Made by a program: the position numbers and the translations under genes
Notes under the pieces: generated by a model
What the model was told of the DNA's origin: nothing
Databases searched by the model: none
What the model saw: the letters and a program-made list of their open reading frames with translations, nothing else
Assembly: GCA_037976565.1 (NCBI GenBank)
Contig: CP137673.1
Span: 4,910,863 to 4,974,862, forward strand
Reading direction: 5' to 3'
From: Mesocentrotus franciscanus
Lineage: Eukaryota; Echinodermata; Echinoidea; Camarodonta; Strongylocentrotidae
DNA: 64,000 nt
Part shown: one piece after another, positions 32,531-42,402 of the stretch
Layout: each line of letters opens with the position of its first letter
Numbering within the stretch: the first letter of the stretch is position 1

Positions 32531-32760
32531 AAGATTCAAGATTCAAGATTCAAGATAATTTATTGTCTGATTTAAAAAATACAGAAATTTGTCCTCCACT
32601 GGCGAGTGACATACATAAACAGCAACATAGACGATATATAAATACATTCAAGGATACAAAGAAAATACAACAATAATAATAACAGCAATAATATAAATAC
32701 ATGTAACAGAACCGACATGTAGACTTGTAAACTGGCATTAAAAATTGAATCTCGACAATG
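32531..32760 (-). mobile_element. Minus-strand LINE 3' tail with (GATTCAA)n
   Basis: GATTCAAGATTCAAGATTCAAG followed by ATAATTTATTGTC; read on the minus strand, an AT-rich tail ends in three copies of TTGAATC, as CR1/L2 elements do. It starts exactly where the hairpin element ends. Confidence 0.6.
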
Positions 32761-33051
32761 CACAGAATGCATGAAAAAATATGAATTACATGTAAGTGCT
32801 CTGAACATTCACCCCTTCTCTCCCGGAGAAGGAGTATGAGGGAAAAAACAGAGAAAAGAACAAATGAGAGAGAGAGAGGAGTCGCATGAAGTAGAACAGA
32901 GAGGAAAAGTGAGGGAGAAAGAGAAGAGGGAAGAGATGAGGTAGAGTACAGACTATCAAGAACCGTGGTAAAAAAGACAAACTAGTCATCAACATTCGAC
33001 AATGCAAGCTAGATATGTACACCCTGTGATGTTGAAAATTACTAAAAAAAA
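32761..33051. other. Purine-rich sequence
   Basis: GAGAGA-rich from 32860 to 32940; partly similar in style to the following repeat. No gene. Confidence 0.5.
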
Positions 33052-34200
33052 TGTAAGAGGGCATGCATGAGGTCTGGTACATGCACATTACAGATACAGT
33101 GTAGAAGAAAGGAGAGAAGTATAAAGAAAAAGTGGTAGAGAAGGGAGAGATACACACCTAAAAACAATAGCTTCAGGTGAAAGGAGGAAGAAGGGAAGAG
33201 GGAAGGAGAAAGAACATAGCAACTGACATTCATGCATGCACTCGAACTACATTATTCATCAGTTAAAAGAATACTGTTTCGCATTATTGTGGAAAGAGTG
33301 AATGGCATTTAATCACTGTCATAAAAGACAGTTATTTCCTTTAAAAACAAAAGCATCTCTTCTCAAATATACAAATTTGTTGAGTTGAGAGCATTTATTG
33401 TTATATGTTACATTATTGCACTTAATACTAACATTTGAGATATTAACATTGATTAAAATAAGCATGGCAAAAGACAGCAACTATTCGAGAAATAGTTGTC
33501 ATGAAAGTGTTCATGTGTCATGGGACAGCGGCCATACATACTAAAAAACATGTTAGAGGGCATGCATGAAGTCTGGTACATGGATACAATAGAGATACAG
33601 TGTAGAAGAAAGGAGAGAAATAAGAAGTGGTAGAAAAGGGAGAGATGCACACCTAAAAACAAAAGCTTCAGGTGAACGGAGGGAGGAGGGAAGAGGGAAG
33701 GAGAAAGAACATAGCAGCTGGCATTCATGCATGCACTCAAACTACATTATTCATCAATTAAAAGATTAAAAGATTACCGTTTCGCATCATTGTGGACAGA
33801 GTGAATGAATGAATGGCTTTTAAACACTATCATAAAAGACAGTTTTCCTTTAAATAGATAAAAGCACCTCTTCTCAAATATACAATTTGTTGAGTTGTAA
33901 ACAGTTACTGCTGCAGATTACATTATTGCATTTAATACAAACATTTGAAATATAGACATTGATAAAAGTAAGCATGGCAAAAGACAGCAACTGTATTCAA
34001 AAATAGTTATCATGAAAGTGACCTTGCTTACATGACAGGACATGCAAAAACTAGAGTTGTGGTCAGAGCATTAAAACATACCAATACCAATATACATGTA
34101 TGCATGCGTGTGTGCGGGCATGCATGAAGTCAGGTCCATGTATACAGTAGAGATAGAGGAAGGAGATAAATAAGGAAATAAATAAGTGAGAGAAGACAGA
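33052..34200 (+). repeat. Tandem repeat, unit about 500 bp, 2.3 copies
   Basis: GGGCATGCATGAGGTCTGG marks unit starts at 33059, 33558 and 34116 (with small changes). Shared internal words include AGATACAGTGTAGAAGAAAG, ACACCTAAAAACAA, CTTCAGGTGAA, CATTCATGCATGCACTC and AAGCATGGCAAAAGACAGC. The third copy is truncated near 34200, just 60 bp beyond the end of a CUB exon. Confidence 0.9.
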
Positions 34201-34262
34201 AAAGGAGAAAAGATTATGACCTGGCTCCATGCATGCACCCAAACCATCCACACATTACTTAC

Positions 34263-34412
34263 AACCATGAAGGTGATATTAAATCCCGCAAAAGGCCCAT
34301 TAGGATCATTTTTGTCGGTAATAAACGAAATCCACACGATATCATTTAAAACATCCAGAGGAGGAGGAAGAGTGGTGCTGTCAAACAAGCCATTGTAATA
34401 CGCCAAAGATGT
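34263..34412 (-). CDS. CUB domain, second-half exon of EGF-CUB gene
   Basis: Minus-strand exon of exactly 50 codons, phase 0 at both ends. Acceptor TTTTCTCTAG precedes ACATCT; donor is GTAAGT. It reads TSLAYYNGLFDSTTLPPPLD ... WISFITDKNDPNGPFAGFNI ... TFMV. This fits the C-terminal half of a CUB domain (hydrophobic/aromatic strand, then GF.I.F strand). Joined to 35812-36023 it completes a domain of about 120 residues. The usual second cysteine pair is absent, so this would be a two-cysteine CUB. CUB domains are extracellular interaction modules. Downstream exons were not found; the next kilobase is tandem repeat. Confidence 0.8.
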
Positions 34413-34580
34413 CTAGAGAAAAGGATTGACACAGTTTGAATTAACAAATATTCATAGTTTTAGTTTGATGGACAGAAAAGTGTTCATGATTGGGGGACGG
34501 GTGCATTCCCCCGGCCGACTGTGTGTGTGTAATTGGTTTTTTTTTACAGACGTGTATCAATCAGATATGATTATTTACAT

Positions 34581-34702
34581 CTAGGGACCGAGCTTTTAAC
34601 GTCACCGAAAGACGTGACTCAGTTTCGAACCTGCGTCCTCGGCTGAATCAGTTTGTAACTTCCATTGTTCGCCGGATTACAGGCGCACGCCACAACGCCC
34701 CG
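34581..34702 (-). mobile_element. SINE with 7SL-like 5' end and B box
   Basis: On the minus strand it begins CGGGGCGTTGTGGCGTGCGC CTGTAATCC, closely resembling the 5' Alu domain of SRP (7SL) RNA, whose G-rich GGTGGCGCG...GCCTGTAATCC loop pair is highly conserved. It continues CCGAGGACGCAGGTTCGAAAC, which contains a Pol III B box, and ends with GACGTCTTTCGG-like and ACGTTAAAAGCTCGGTCCC motifs recalling the central domain of several invertebrate SINE families (from memory). A/B spacing is larger than in a tRNA. Alternative: a tRNA-derived SINE whose head resembles 7SL by chance. Confidence 0.55.
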
Positions 34703-34703
34703 A

Positions 34704-34769
<66 letters not shown>

Positions 34770-34770
34770 T
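34703..34770 (+). repeat. (ATT)n microsatellite
   Basis: About 22 uninterrupted ATT units at the 5' side of the SINE (minus-strand view), probably the terminal repeat of a reversed LINE tail (34771-35330). Confidence 0.97.
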
Positions 34771-35811
34771 TATTCGGCAAAACAAAGTGTATACAAAAGA
34801 ATCACATAGAAGAACAAATCATACAAAACAAAGGATGAAAATCATTAAAAAAAAAAACATTATCGTGATTCCCTTGAGCATTTACAAGTTGCCAGGAATG
34901 GGGCAGGCAAACTAAATCACCGAAACCGTGAAGGTCCCCAATTCCGACTTGCATTACTCATGGGAGATCACTACATAGATACAATTACAATGTAACAATT
35001 AAAAAGAGTATAGCAACCCTCGTTATGGCAATGGCAAAAGAACAAACTCAAATAATTGAATTAATCAATGGAGTACAAATTATTTCCTAAGTTATTTAAA
35101 TAAAATTTTAAAGAGCCAAGCAATCAAAACAAAAAATCAAATGTGTCTACATATTGGACAATTATGAAGCGGAACAAGTAAGAATGATGGTCTCCGTCTT
35201 GGTAGCAAAATACAGGCTATAAATGAGAGTACAGTTGTTTGACATAAATGTTTTAAGGTTGAATTATACAAAATTAAGATATATAAATGTGCTTTGTGTT
35301 ATATATTAGATAGTTATTAAGTTATTATGTAAATAATCATATCTGATTGATACACGTCTGTAAAAAAAACAACAACAATGACACACACACTCGGCCGGGG
35401 GAATGCACCCGTCCCCCAATCGTGAACCCTCCTGTGTCCATCAAACTAAAACTATGAATATTTGTTAATTCAAACTGGAATTGTCCCTTGTTTAGTTTAT
35501 AATTTTGTTTAAACAACATCCCTCGGAGAAATTGCATACCCCCTTTTTTCTCCATTTACCAGCGATAGTTTTCGGTCGCATTTATTCGTTATTTGTACAA
35601 TTGGATTCCTCAGAACTTTTTGCTTGTTATGAAGTGCATCTTTATGATCCTAAAACAGTTGAAATATGTTCTGTTGCAATTAGTGGGAGGTTGCAAGGTA
35701 TTGACTGTACTATTATGTCTAAATATATCATTCAACGAATTTCAACTTCACCCCCAAAAAAAAAAAAAAAAAAACCCTCCCAAGCTACCATTTTCGCCAA
35801 TTTTGTCTTAC

Positions 35812-36023
35812 CTGAGCGTCGATACTAGCGGTTGGGCCACCTCCTATGTAAATATCGTCCGTCCGTGGTTCGGTATCTAAAACGTTGTAAATAAGTCGGA
35901 TTTTCTTGGCTCCAGGAAAGTAGACAAAATAATAACAATTTCGCCGTGCTGGATACTGATTCGGATGGTTTGGTGAAACAACTTCTCCTCTCGTCTCGTT
36001 GAAAAAGTCTTCACCGCAGTTTG
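35812..36023 (-). CDS. CUB domain, first-half exon of EGF-CUB gene
   Basis: Minus-strand exon of 212 bases: acceptor ACATTTTACACAG, two bases completing a split codon, then 70 codons ending at donor GTAAGA. It reads NCGEDFFNETRGEVVSPNHP, then NQYPARRNCYYFVYFPGAKK, then IRLIYNVLDTEPRTDDIYIG. The CG....G.v.SPn.P..YP...C.y motif and the D.i.i.g strand are diagnostic of the N-terminal half of a CUB domain. Phase 1 entry matches the EGF exon upstream; phase 0 exit matches 34263-34412. A calcium-binding type of site is plausible (acidic E/D in EPRTDD), but not demonstrated. Likely secreted or on the cell surface. Confidence 0.88.
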
Positions 36024-37170
36024 CTGTGTAAAATGTTCACAGGATAATCGTGAAAATCCATACGTATATAATATATCAGCCTGTCTCTATAAACTGGATC
36101 TATTGACAAGAATGTAGCGTTAATCCAACCGTTATAATCTACACATTGTTAGAAATAGGTTCATTGCTAATTTTCTTACTTTTATTTTGTTACTGTTCTT
36201 ATAAATCAATTATTAACCCAAACTCTACTCTCAAACATGTGTTTATTCTTTCTGTCCTTCTAATTCTTCTTCTTTTTCCTTTCTTATTCTTTTTTATTGC
36301 TCCTTCTTCCTTTTTCGACTTTTCGTTGTTCTTATTCTTCCACTTAGTTTTCATCATATCAATTTCACTATTTTGTGATTTCCAATTTCACTTTGGATAT
36401 GTTGTCTTATCATTTGAAATTCTAGATGTATCAGCTGTTATCTGTGAATTCGAATACTAATCAATAAACCTTGTCAATTCAATTAAAAACCCGCCTTTCC
36501 ATATAATTTGTATATAATGTTCACCATGCAGTACAGCATAACCAAAACTTGTTGTCTCTTTGTAACGCACTTTATCGGCATCATTACAATTACTGTAACT
36601 ACGGCTATGAGCCTTTTCAGCACGACTTGGTCAATTTCTTTTTCTTTTGATCCCAAGGTGCCTATACCTCCCAACAGTATTATATCCATATCGTTTTAGT
36701 ACGGGAACCATTTTTGAGGACCTTTGTTGGCGATACTGTATGGGGGTTATCGCCCCAAATGACTCATTTTGGGTATATGAATATTTCGTGTTTTTGTGTA
36801 CTTACAATAACTCCCCAACCTGCCAGCTATAAGGTTATTAAAAGAAGTTGCTGCATTTTTTATTGGAAACCTGCCAGAAAGGGCAAATTGCCGTCCTTGG
36901 CCCTCCTTTGAGTGCGGTAGGGCCTCTCAGTATACATATTCGACCTTTCCAAATTGCAATTTCCAAAACAGGGCTCTGGAGAAACTTGTGCATAAATTGA
37001 AATACATGTAAACAGGTAAATTGTAATTTTTCCCGCATTTTGCCCTATTCCCTTCTGAATCTGCCCATATGAATGTTTATTGATAAATAGGATGATACCC
37101 AAGTATGCATATTTTTCATTGAGTTTGGTTTGTCGATTCTCATGAAAATTTCTGTAATATCTAGTTTTAC
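36024..37170 (-). other. Intron between EGF and CUB exons
   Basis: 1,147 bp. Mostly AT-rich; T/C-rich at 36160-36360 on the plus strand. No repeat with recognisable ends. Short frames on both strands are unsupported. Confidence 0.6.
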
Positions 37171-37296
37171 CTCCTAGATCATAAAGATCACCACAGGTTT
37201 CGCCGTTATAATTAAGAGTGCATAAGCACATCGGAACGCCTCCAGATGGTCTTGGTACACAGGTGCCTCCATTCTGACAAGTAGTTGGCGTACATT
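37171..37296 (-). CDS. EGF-like domain exon of EGF-CUB gene
   Basis: Minus-strand exon of 126 bases, phase 1 at both ends as is usual for EGF exons: acceptor GGACTATCAG, donor GTAAAA. It reads (E)CTPTTCQNGGTCVPRPSGG, then VPMCLCTLNYNGETCGDLYD. Six cysteines with spacing C-x4-C-x5-C-x10-C-x1-C-x8-C fit the EGF consensus. No calcium-binding D-x-D/N-E start is visible. A donor inside the exon (GTGATC, 37190) would also be in phase 1. The acceptor lacks a good pyrimidine tract, so the 5' edge is less certain. Order EGF then CUB occurs in fibropellin-like, tolloid-like and many other echinoderm extracellular proteins. Confidence 0.82.
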
Positions 37297-37660
37297 CTGA
37301 TAGTCCAGATTCAGTCCGTTCATTGTTTTTATTCTCCAACCCACGCACCGATCCCACACACTAGCGCGCTCTCTCCATTGATCGCGCTATCCCCAAATTT
37401 CCGTCCCCACGAACGTCCAGACGTTTCTGCCAGTGTCGGGGGTCAAAAGTTCGCGCTAATGTATGCTGACGTAGTGCCTTCGCTTATGCCCTAATGAATA
37501 TGCATCAGTAACATCGTCACGCTGTGTGTGTGTTGTGGGAGTAGTTTGTGTGTACTTCAAATCGGTATGCCCTGCCTGAAACCCTACCCGCACTGCCCCA
37601 CCGGGGAAATCCATGGTTTGAGCCACTTACTGGTGTTTGGGTCTAATAGTATACTACTAC

Positions 37661-37686
37661 CAGGGAGTTGGGATCCCAACTCCCTG
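37661..37686. other. Perfect 26-bp palindrome
   Basis: CAGGGAGTTGG-GATC-CCAACTCCCTG with no spacer. Ten bases upstream TAGTATACTA is also palindromic. It lies 365 bp upstream of the EGF exon (minus-strand sense). Confidence 0.97.
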
Positions 37687-38131
37687 ATCTCAACACATGC
37701 AAACTTTATTTTTGTCTAGATTCAATGAGATTCTGAATTAATGCCATTATCTCTCGTTGTTTTAGTAAATTAGTGGTAAACTTAGGGTTGAAATGATTTT
37801 TTAACTATGATTTTTGTTAAAGCCTTTTAAAGGTATTTATGTATTCAATTGATTTATATCATGATATGATCATAGTGTATTTTGACTTATTCAACCGTTA
37901 ATCTTTCAACTCATGAAAATATTCGCACAATGGAACTCATAAGCATTCATTATTTGTATACTATACAATTCTATTTCGTTCATGGCTTGTAATTAATCGT
38001 TGGAATATGATGAGCAACAGCCAAATTTGATTTATATGTTTTTGTAGTACAGGGCAAACTTTCATATTTTCTTTGGGGCGTATCGAGCTAGTATTAGGAA
38101 TTTTGACCACCAAGATTATCATCATTCTTAC

Positions 38132-38206
38132 GTCTTTATTTTCCCGAAGGACAGGAAAAGGGAAATCTTGTTTGGGAACATGATGATCTGAACAGGGGTC
38201 GGAATA
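38132..38206 (-). CDS. Candidate exon, 25 codons (weak)
   Basis: On the minus strand a strong pyrimidine tract and acceptor (TTCCCCTCCTTTTCCCTAAAG) precede 75 bases reading YSDPCSDHHVPKQDFPFPVL RENKD, then donor GTAAGAATG. Phase 0 at both ends. It lies upstream of the EGF exon, but that exon needs a phase-1 partner, so at least one further exon would be required between them. No domain recognised. Confidence 0.3.
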
Positions 38207-39177
38207 CTTTAGGGAAAAGGAGGGGAAAATAAGAACGAATATCTGTGAACAAAAGACATTCATGGTTTAAGAAGAAAATGAATAGGCCTATTCCCAATCT
38301 TTTGGCTTATTATTTTATTTACCTGTATAGAGAGTGAGCAAAGAGCGGCAATTAAAGAGAAAACGTCCATTTATATATCGCATAGCCTACTCTCGTAATG
38401 TCTAGAACTTAAATTCCAAATCCTTGTCAGACTTAAAATATTTTTAGTATATATTTAAAGTTTTAAAGAAAATAACTTCTGCAAATTAATCTTTTAGGAC
38501 TTAAAACTTCTCGCAAAATCTGATTGATCTGTAATAGACGATGTCACTTGTACGCGCACAGCCAAAAGTAAATCGTATTGGACTATCCACTAGACTTGAA
38601 TTTTAATAAAAAATATTAAGTCTTATGATATTCTTTATTTAATCTGAAAGGTTTGTGTCCGATTCAAAAATCTATGAACTTAAAATAATTAACCCTTCGC
38701 ACTTAGAAATAAGTCTTATAAATGAAGGGAATATATTATGTGCATATTTATTTTGACGTTTGTAGAGCATTATTCATGTTAAAATTATAACGGACAAACC
38801 TAGTCTGTGAACAGTGTTGTAAGTTTGGCCTTGTATAATTTCATTCATTTAGTCTATTATGAGGCAATATATTGAGTGGGAAGTGGTGAAAAAAGGAATG
38901 AACAGAGATCTGCGGACAAAAGAGACGGATGAATAAAGGAGAAAATGTAAATTATATTTTAACATTTATCTTGGACATGTTTATTTTGACGTTCATAGAG
39001 CATAATTCATGTTCCAATTAAAAGGCAGAATAAACCTTAATTGTGAATAATGATAATAATAATAATAATAATAATAATGATAATGGACGTTATATTCTAC
39101 ATAATTTATCTTAATGGTATTATATTTTTCTTTATTTAATTAATGTTGATTGACATGTTTTGATATGGGGGGTCAAG
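38207..39177. other. No gene recognised; (AAT)n
   Basis: AT-rich; (AAT)n at 39050-39078. No supported feature. Confidence 0.55.
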
Positions 39178-39263
39178 TATCCATGTGTTTGTTGTAGTAA
39201 GCCAGTGAAACGAAATCAAAAAGCTCTTCGGCATGTTCCAAGTGTGGAGAATGGGTTCACATC
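39178..39263 (+). pseudogene. PHD-finger-like fragment of a LINE ORF
   Basis: YPCVCCSKPVKRNQKAL followed, one frame shifted, by ACSKCGEWVHIR. The pattern C-x2-C ... C-x2-C-x3-W-x-H is the zinc finger found at the start of many CR1/Jockey-group LINE proteins. Ends abruptly at 39263, where unrelated repeat sequence starts. Confidence 0.55.
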
Positions 39264-39499
39264 AGGGGCGGCGATTTCTTTTCATGACCGGTGGGGGAGC
39301 ATAGTGAACGAGAGGGGCCAGTGGTGTAATGAGCAAAAACGTTTGTGGGGGAGAAAAAATGCATCACAACCATTCTTACATGTTACATGCAGGTCCCACT
39401 GAACGTTGTTCAAAGTGGGGGGTGGGGCTAAATTATTTACGATCAGGTAGAGCAAAGCGAGCGAAGCAAGTGGAGCGTAAATTGGCGTGCTGTCTAGGG

Positions 39500-39850
39500 G
39501 CAAAGCCTCGGCGGGGGTCAAGGGGCGGAGCCCCCTGAAGCTCAGGGTTTTAGGCATTTAATTAATTAAGGTCGGATGAGCACTCTAGGGCCCGCCTTAG
39601 GGCCCCCAGTGCCCAGTGGTGTCCAGGGGGCGGAGCCTATTTGAGCATCAGTTCTATCAGTTGAGCATATTGTGATACCTTATTTGTGACACTGGTAGGT
39701 CACTCATTGGAGAGGGTTCCAGGGGGCTGAGCCCCCAGAAGCTCAGGGGTTTTCGGCATTCAATTACGGTCAGATGAGCAACTAGGGGCCCGCCTTACGT
39801 TTGCTGGTGCGGTCCAGGGAGCAGAGCCCCCAGGAGCTCAGGGGAAAAAT
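39500..39850 (+). repeat. Diverged tandem repeat, unit about 200 bp
   Basis: GGGGCGGAGCCCCCTGAAGCTCAGGG ... GGCATT.AATTA..GGTC.GATGAGCA..CTAGGG-CCCGCCTTA (given here as shared words AGCCCCC, GAAGCTCAGGG, GATGAGCA, GGGCCCGCCTTA) at 39521-39615 and 39721-39805, with a third partial copy at 39817-39845. GGCGGAGCCCCC itself is a small hairpin. Confidence 0.8.
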
Positions 39851-42230
39851 CATGCCATTTCAGCAACATTTGTAAATCACTGGTATCAAATTAGAAATAA
39901 ACCACGTTTAATTTTATTTAGGGGGAACTGCCCCAACCCCAAGCCCCCAACCCCACCATCAGTATGCCAGTGAGAGGGGCGAAGGTGAAGGAAGTGAATA
40001 TCCCCAAAGAGCTATATTATAATAAGTCTTGTTATATAGCTCTATGCTACCCTCACAGGTTTTTTACGTTATTTTTGTTTTAAAAATTACATTCTTTAGC
40101 AAAACTATAGTATAAAAACAAGCAATATACTTTTTCTCACTTCACTTTTACTTTGCCGGTATTTAATGTGTAGTCCGATGGGTTTGAAATATTAGGTAGG
40201 TAAATTTCAGCAAGTAGGACTTCTCAAAAGAGCAAGCGGAATGTTAATTTTTCGTAGCGCTGATCTATTTCTATAACTCTTAATCTTGTGAACTTACAGT
40301 GTAAACTGTGCTGACGTGATACCAACGGAATACAGATTTTCTACAATATTTACTAGTACATTTTAAAGGATATTATGCGTGGGAGCTAGCGACCGAGCGA
40401 GAAGTTTTTTGCATTGTTATTAGTTAACGCTGCACTCTTGGGCCCTCCAGAGCCTAAAAGTGTGTTGCAGTCTTTAACCAGTATTTGCTATACATTTTTT
40501 GTGTACACTTTTTCAAATTTTCCGGGGAGGGTTAAACACCCCTCATGTTTCTGTCTCCCCATGAAAAGAAAAAACGAATTATGGAGGGAATGAGAGGGCT
40601 AAAATAAGAAAAGAAAGAGAGAGAGAGAAAAGAAATGATGATTTCACATTTCGGAAACTGCATAACACTTATCTTTGTGTTTTCGTTCTCCAAGTAATCT
40701 TATGCAGCGTGAGCTTTCGTGTATTATATTCTCGAATTAATTACTATATCTATATCTATACACTTGATGTTTTGTTCAACGGTGCCTTGCTAACTAATTT
40801 GCTCGGGTGACAAATACGCATTTTAACTAGGCGACTCTAGGTATTGGTGCTAATGTATTTGTATACAAATTTCCTCATTCCATTGTGTTTTAAATTCCCC
40901 CTCTAAATTAAGTATTTCTCTACTGCCTCACAGTCTTTCATTTACAACACTGGCATAGGAACCGAGGGGGGGGTGGCGGGAATATCGACCCCCAACTTGT
41001 TATGGCCGAAAACCCCTTATTTGTACATTTAAAAAAAATAAGTGTCCTTTTCCCTTTGGATATGTGCCCCTTTTCACCCAAAACTCAATCGCTATACGCT
41101 CGCATTTTAAGTTATTATGATTTTTTTTCTTATAAAAAGATCTTTCAAGTCTTTCATGACAAGGGTTTGTTTTTCCTCTTTATAAGATGTAATTTTTTGT
41201 ATTGCGACTTTACAAATCTTGAAATTTGTGCTCGCGCCCTTCGCTCGCTCACGAATATATATTCAGACCATCTCACCCAACTGCAAACTATGATGCTTAG
41301 CAGTATCTTTGACCATGTAAAGAGAGAAACAAACGATGAAATCATCCCTGATTATCTAATCGCAATGTAGGGGTATAATATGGCCTACCAATGTCTATGA
41401 ATTGCATATTTTGCCTTAGTTGAGGTTTCCCTTTGTAGGTGCCCCTTTTTCCAGAAAATGCCATTTTTTGTTGGTGCCCCCCATTTGAAAGTCGCCGAGT
41501 CACTTGTCCACGGTAAGAGGTGATTGTTAAATCTCGAGGAACAAAACCTAATCCCTCATGGCTATATACTCCCCATATATTCCACAAAGTTTGGTATTTT
41601 TTAATTCATGATGAATTGCTTGTAAATTGCTCTAAAAAGGGCATAAAATGCACTAAAATAAGGCTGACACTAGACCAGAGAGAATCTAGAATCCCAGAGC
41701 TTCCAGGGCCCTTGAGCGGGCCCTCGACCCCGAGACTTTGCCAACGCGCACATTCGGATTTTCAGGGTGAGAGCTTCAACGCCCCCCCCCCCCCCACTTC
41801 TAAAAAAGCTTCCTTCGGCTATGATCTACAATATTTTTTTTATCAGGAACCTATATTCTACAAGCACCGCTTTTCAATATATGTTCCTCACATTTTACAT
41901 GTGAGTTGAGTATCATCGTAACGTGCTTATATAACATTAACATATATGATTTCTATTTCATATATCTGTCTCTGATTATTTTTAAAATGTGGAAACAAAG
42001 AAACGTGAAAACTTGAAATGCACGAAAAAGCCAGGTTTTTTAAAGCAAGGATATCGAAATTCACTACGTTGAATGGAATGAGCCCCTCCACACCCTCTCC
42101 TGTTCGGTTGCTTCGCTACCTCGCGGGTCACATCAATGATGCCATCCAGTTTTTCAAACACCCCGAAAAAGTTCCTGCGTGCGCCACTGGTTACAGGTAC
42201 TTCCATTTTTGGATAATACTAAAAATGTAA
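39851..42230. other. No gene recognised; short low-complexity runs
   Basis: GA-rich patch at 40590-40640, C-run at 41783-41796. Open frames such as 41002-41370 (122 codons) lack domains, splice sites and codon bias. A hairpin GGGCCC-TTGAGC-GGGCCC lies at about 41707-41725. Confidence 0.5.
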
Positions 42231-42233
42231 CTC

Positions 42234-42371
42234 ATTAGGTGGTCTGTCGGTATCGACAGATCACCTATTGTTTTTGTCAGAATTTTCTTTCTTTATTTAT
42301 TTATTATTCTTTATTAGGTGGTCTGTCGGTATCGACAGATCACCTATTGTTTTTGTCAGAATTTTCTTTCT

Positions 42372-42402
<31 letters not shown>

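Larger units (their letters stand above)
34432..35477. repeat. Long inverted repeat inside an intron, arms about 147 bp
   Basis: 34432-34579 and 35333-35477 are inverted copies at roughly 90% identity: both hold CAGTTTGAATTAACAAATAT, ATTGGGGGACGGGTGCATTC, CCCCGGCCGA and ACAGACGTGTATCAATCAG. The 750-bp centre holds a SINE, an (ATT)n tract and AT-rich sequence like a reversed LINE tail. The inner edge of the left arm is only 20 bp from the acceptor of the CUB exon, so the intron can form a long RNA hairpin. Confidence 0.92.

Noticed and set aside
36146..36460. Hydrophobic 104-codon frame (possible membrane protein)
   Set aside because: T/C-rich intron sequence of the EGF-CUB gene on the opposite strand; hydrophobicity follows from composition.
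37285..37359. Extension of the EGF exon upstream to an ATG-like start
   Set aside because: The frame is open but the sequence lacks coding similarity, and the phase-1 acceptor at 37297 explains the domain border.
41002..41370. 122-codon plus-strand frame
   Set aside because: AT-rich and Phe/Leu/Ile-rich, no domain, no acceptor/donor, no similarity to any family I recognise.
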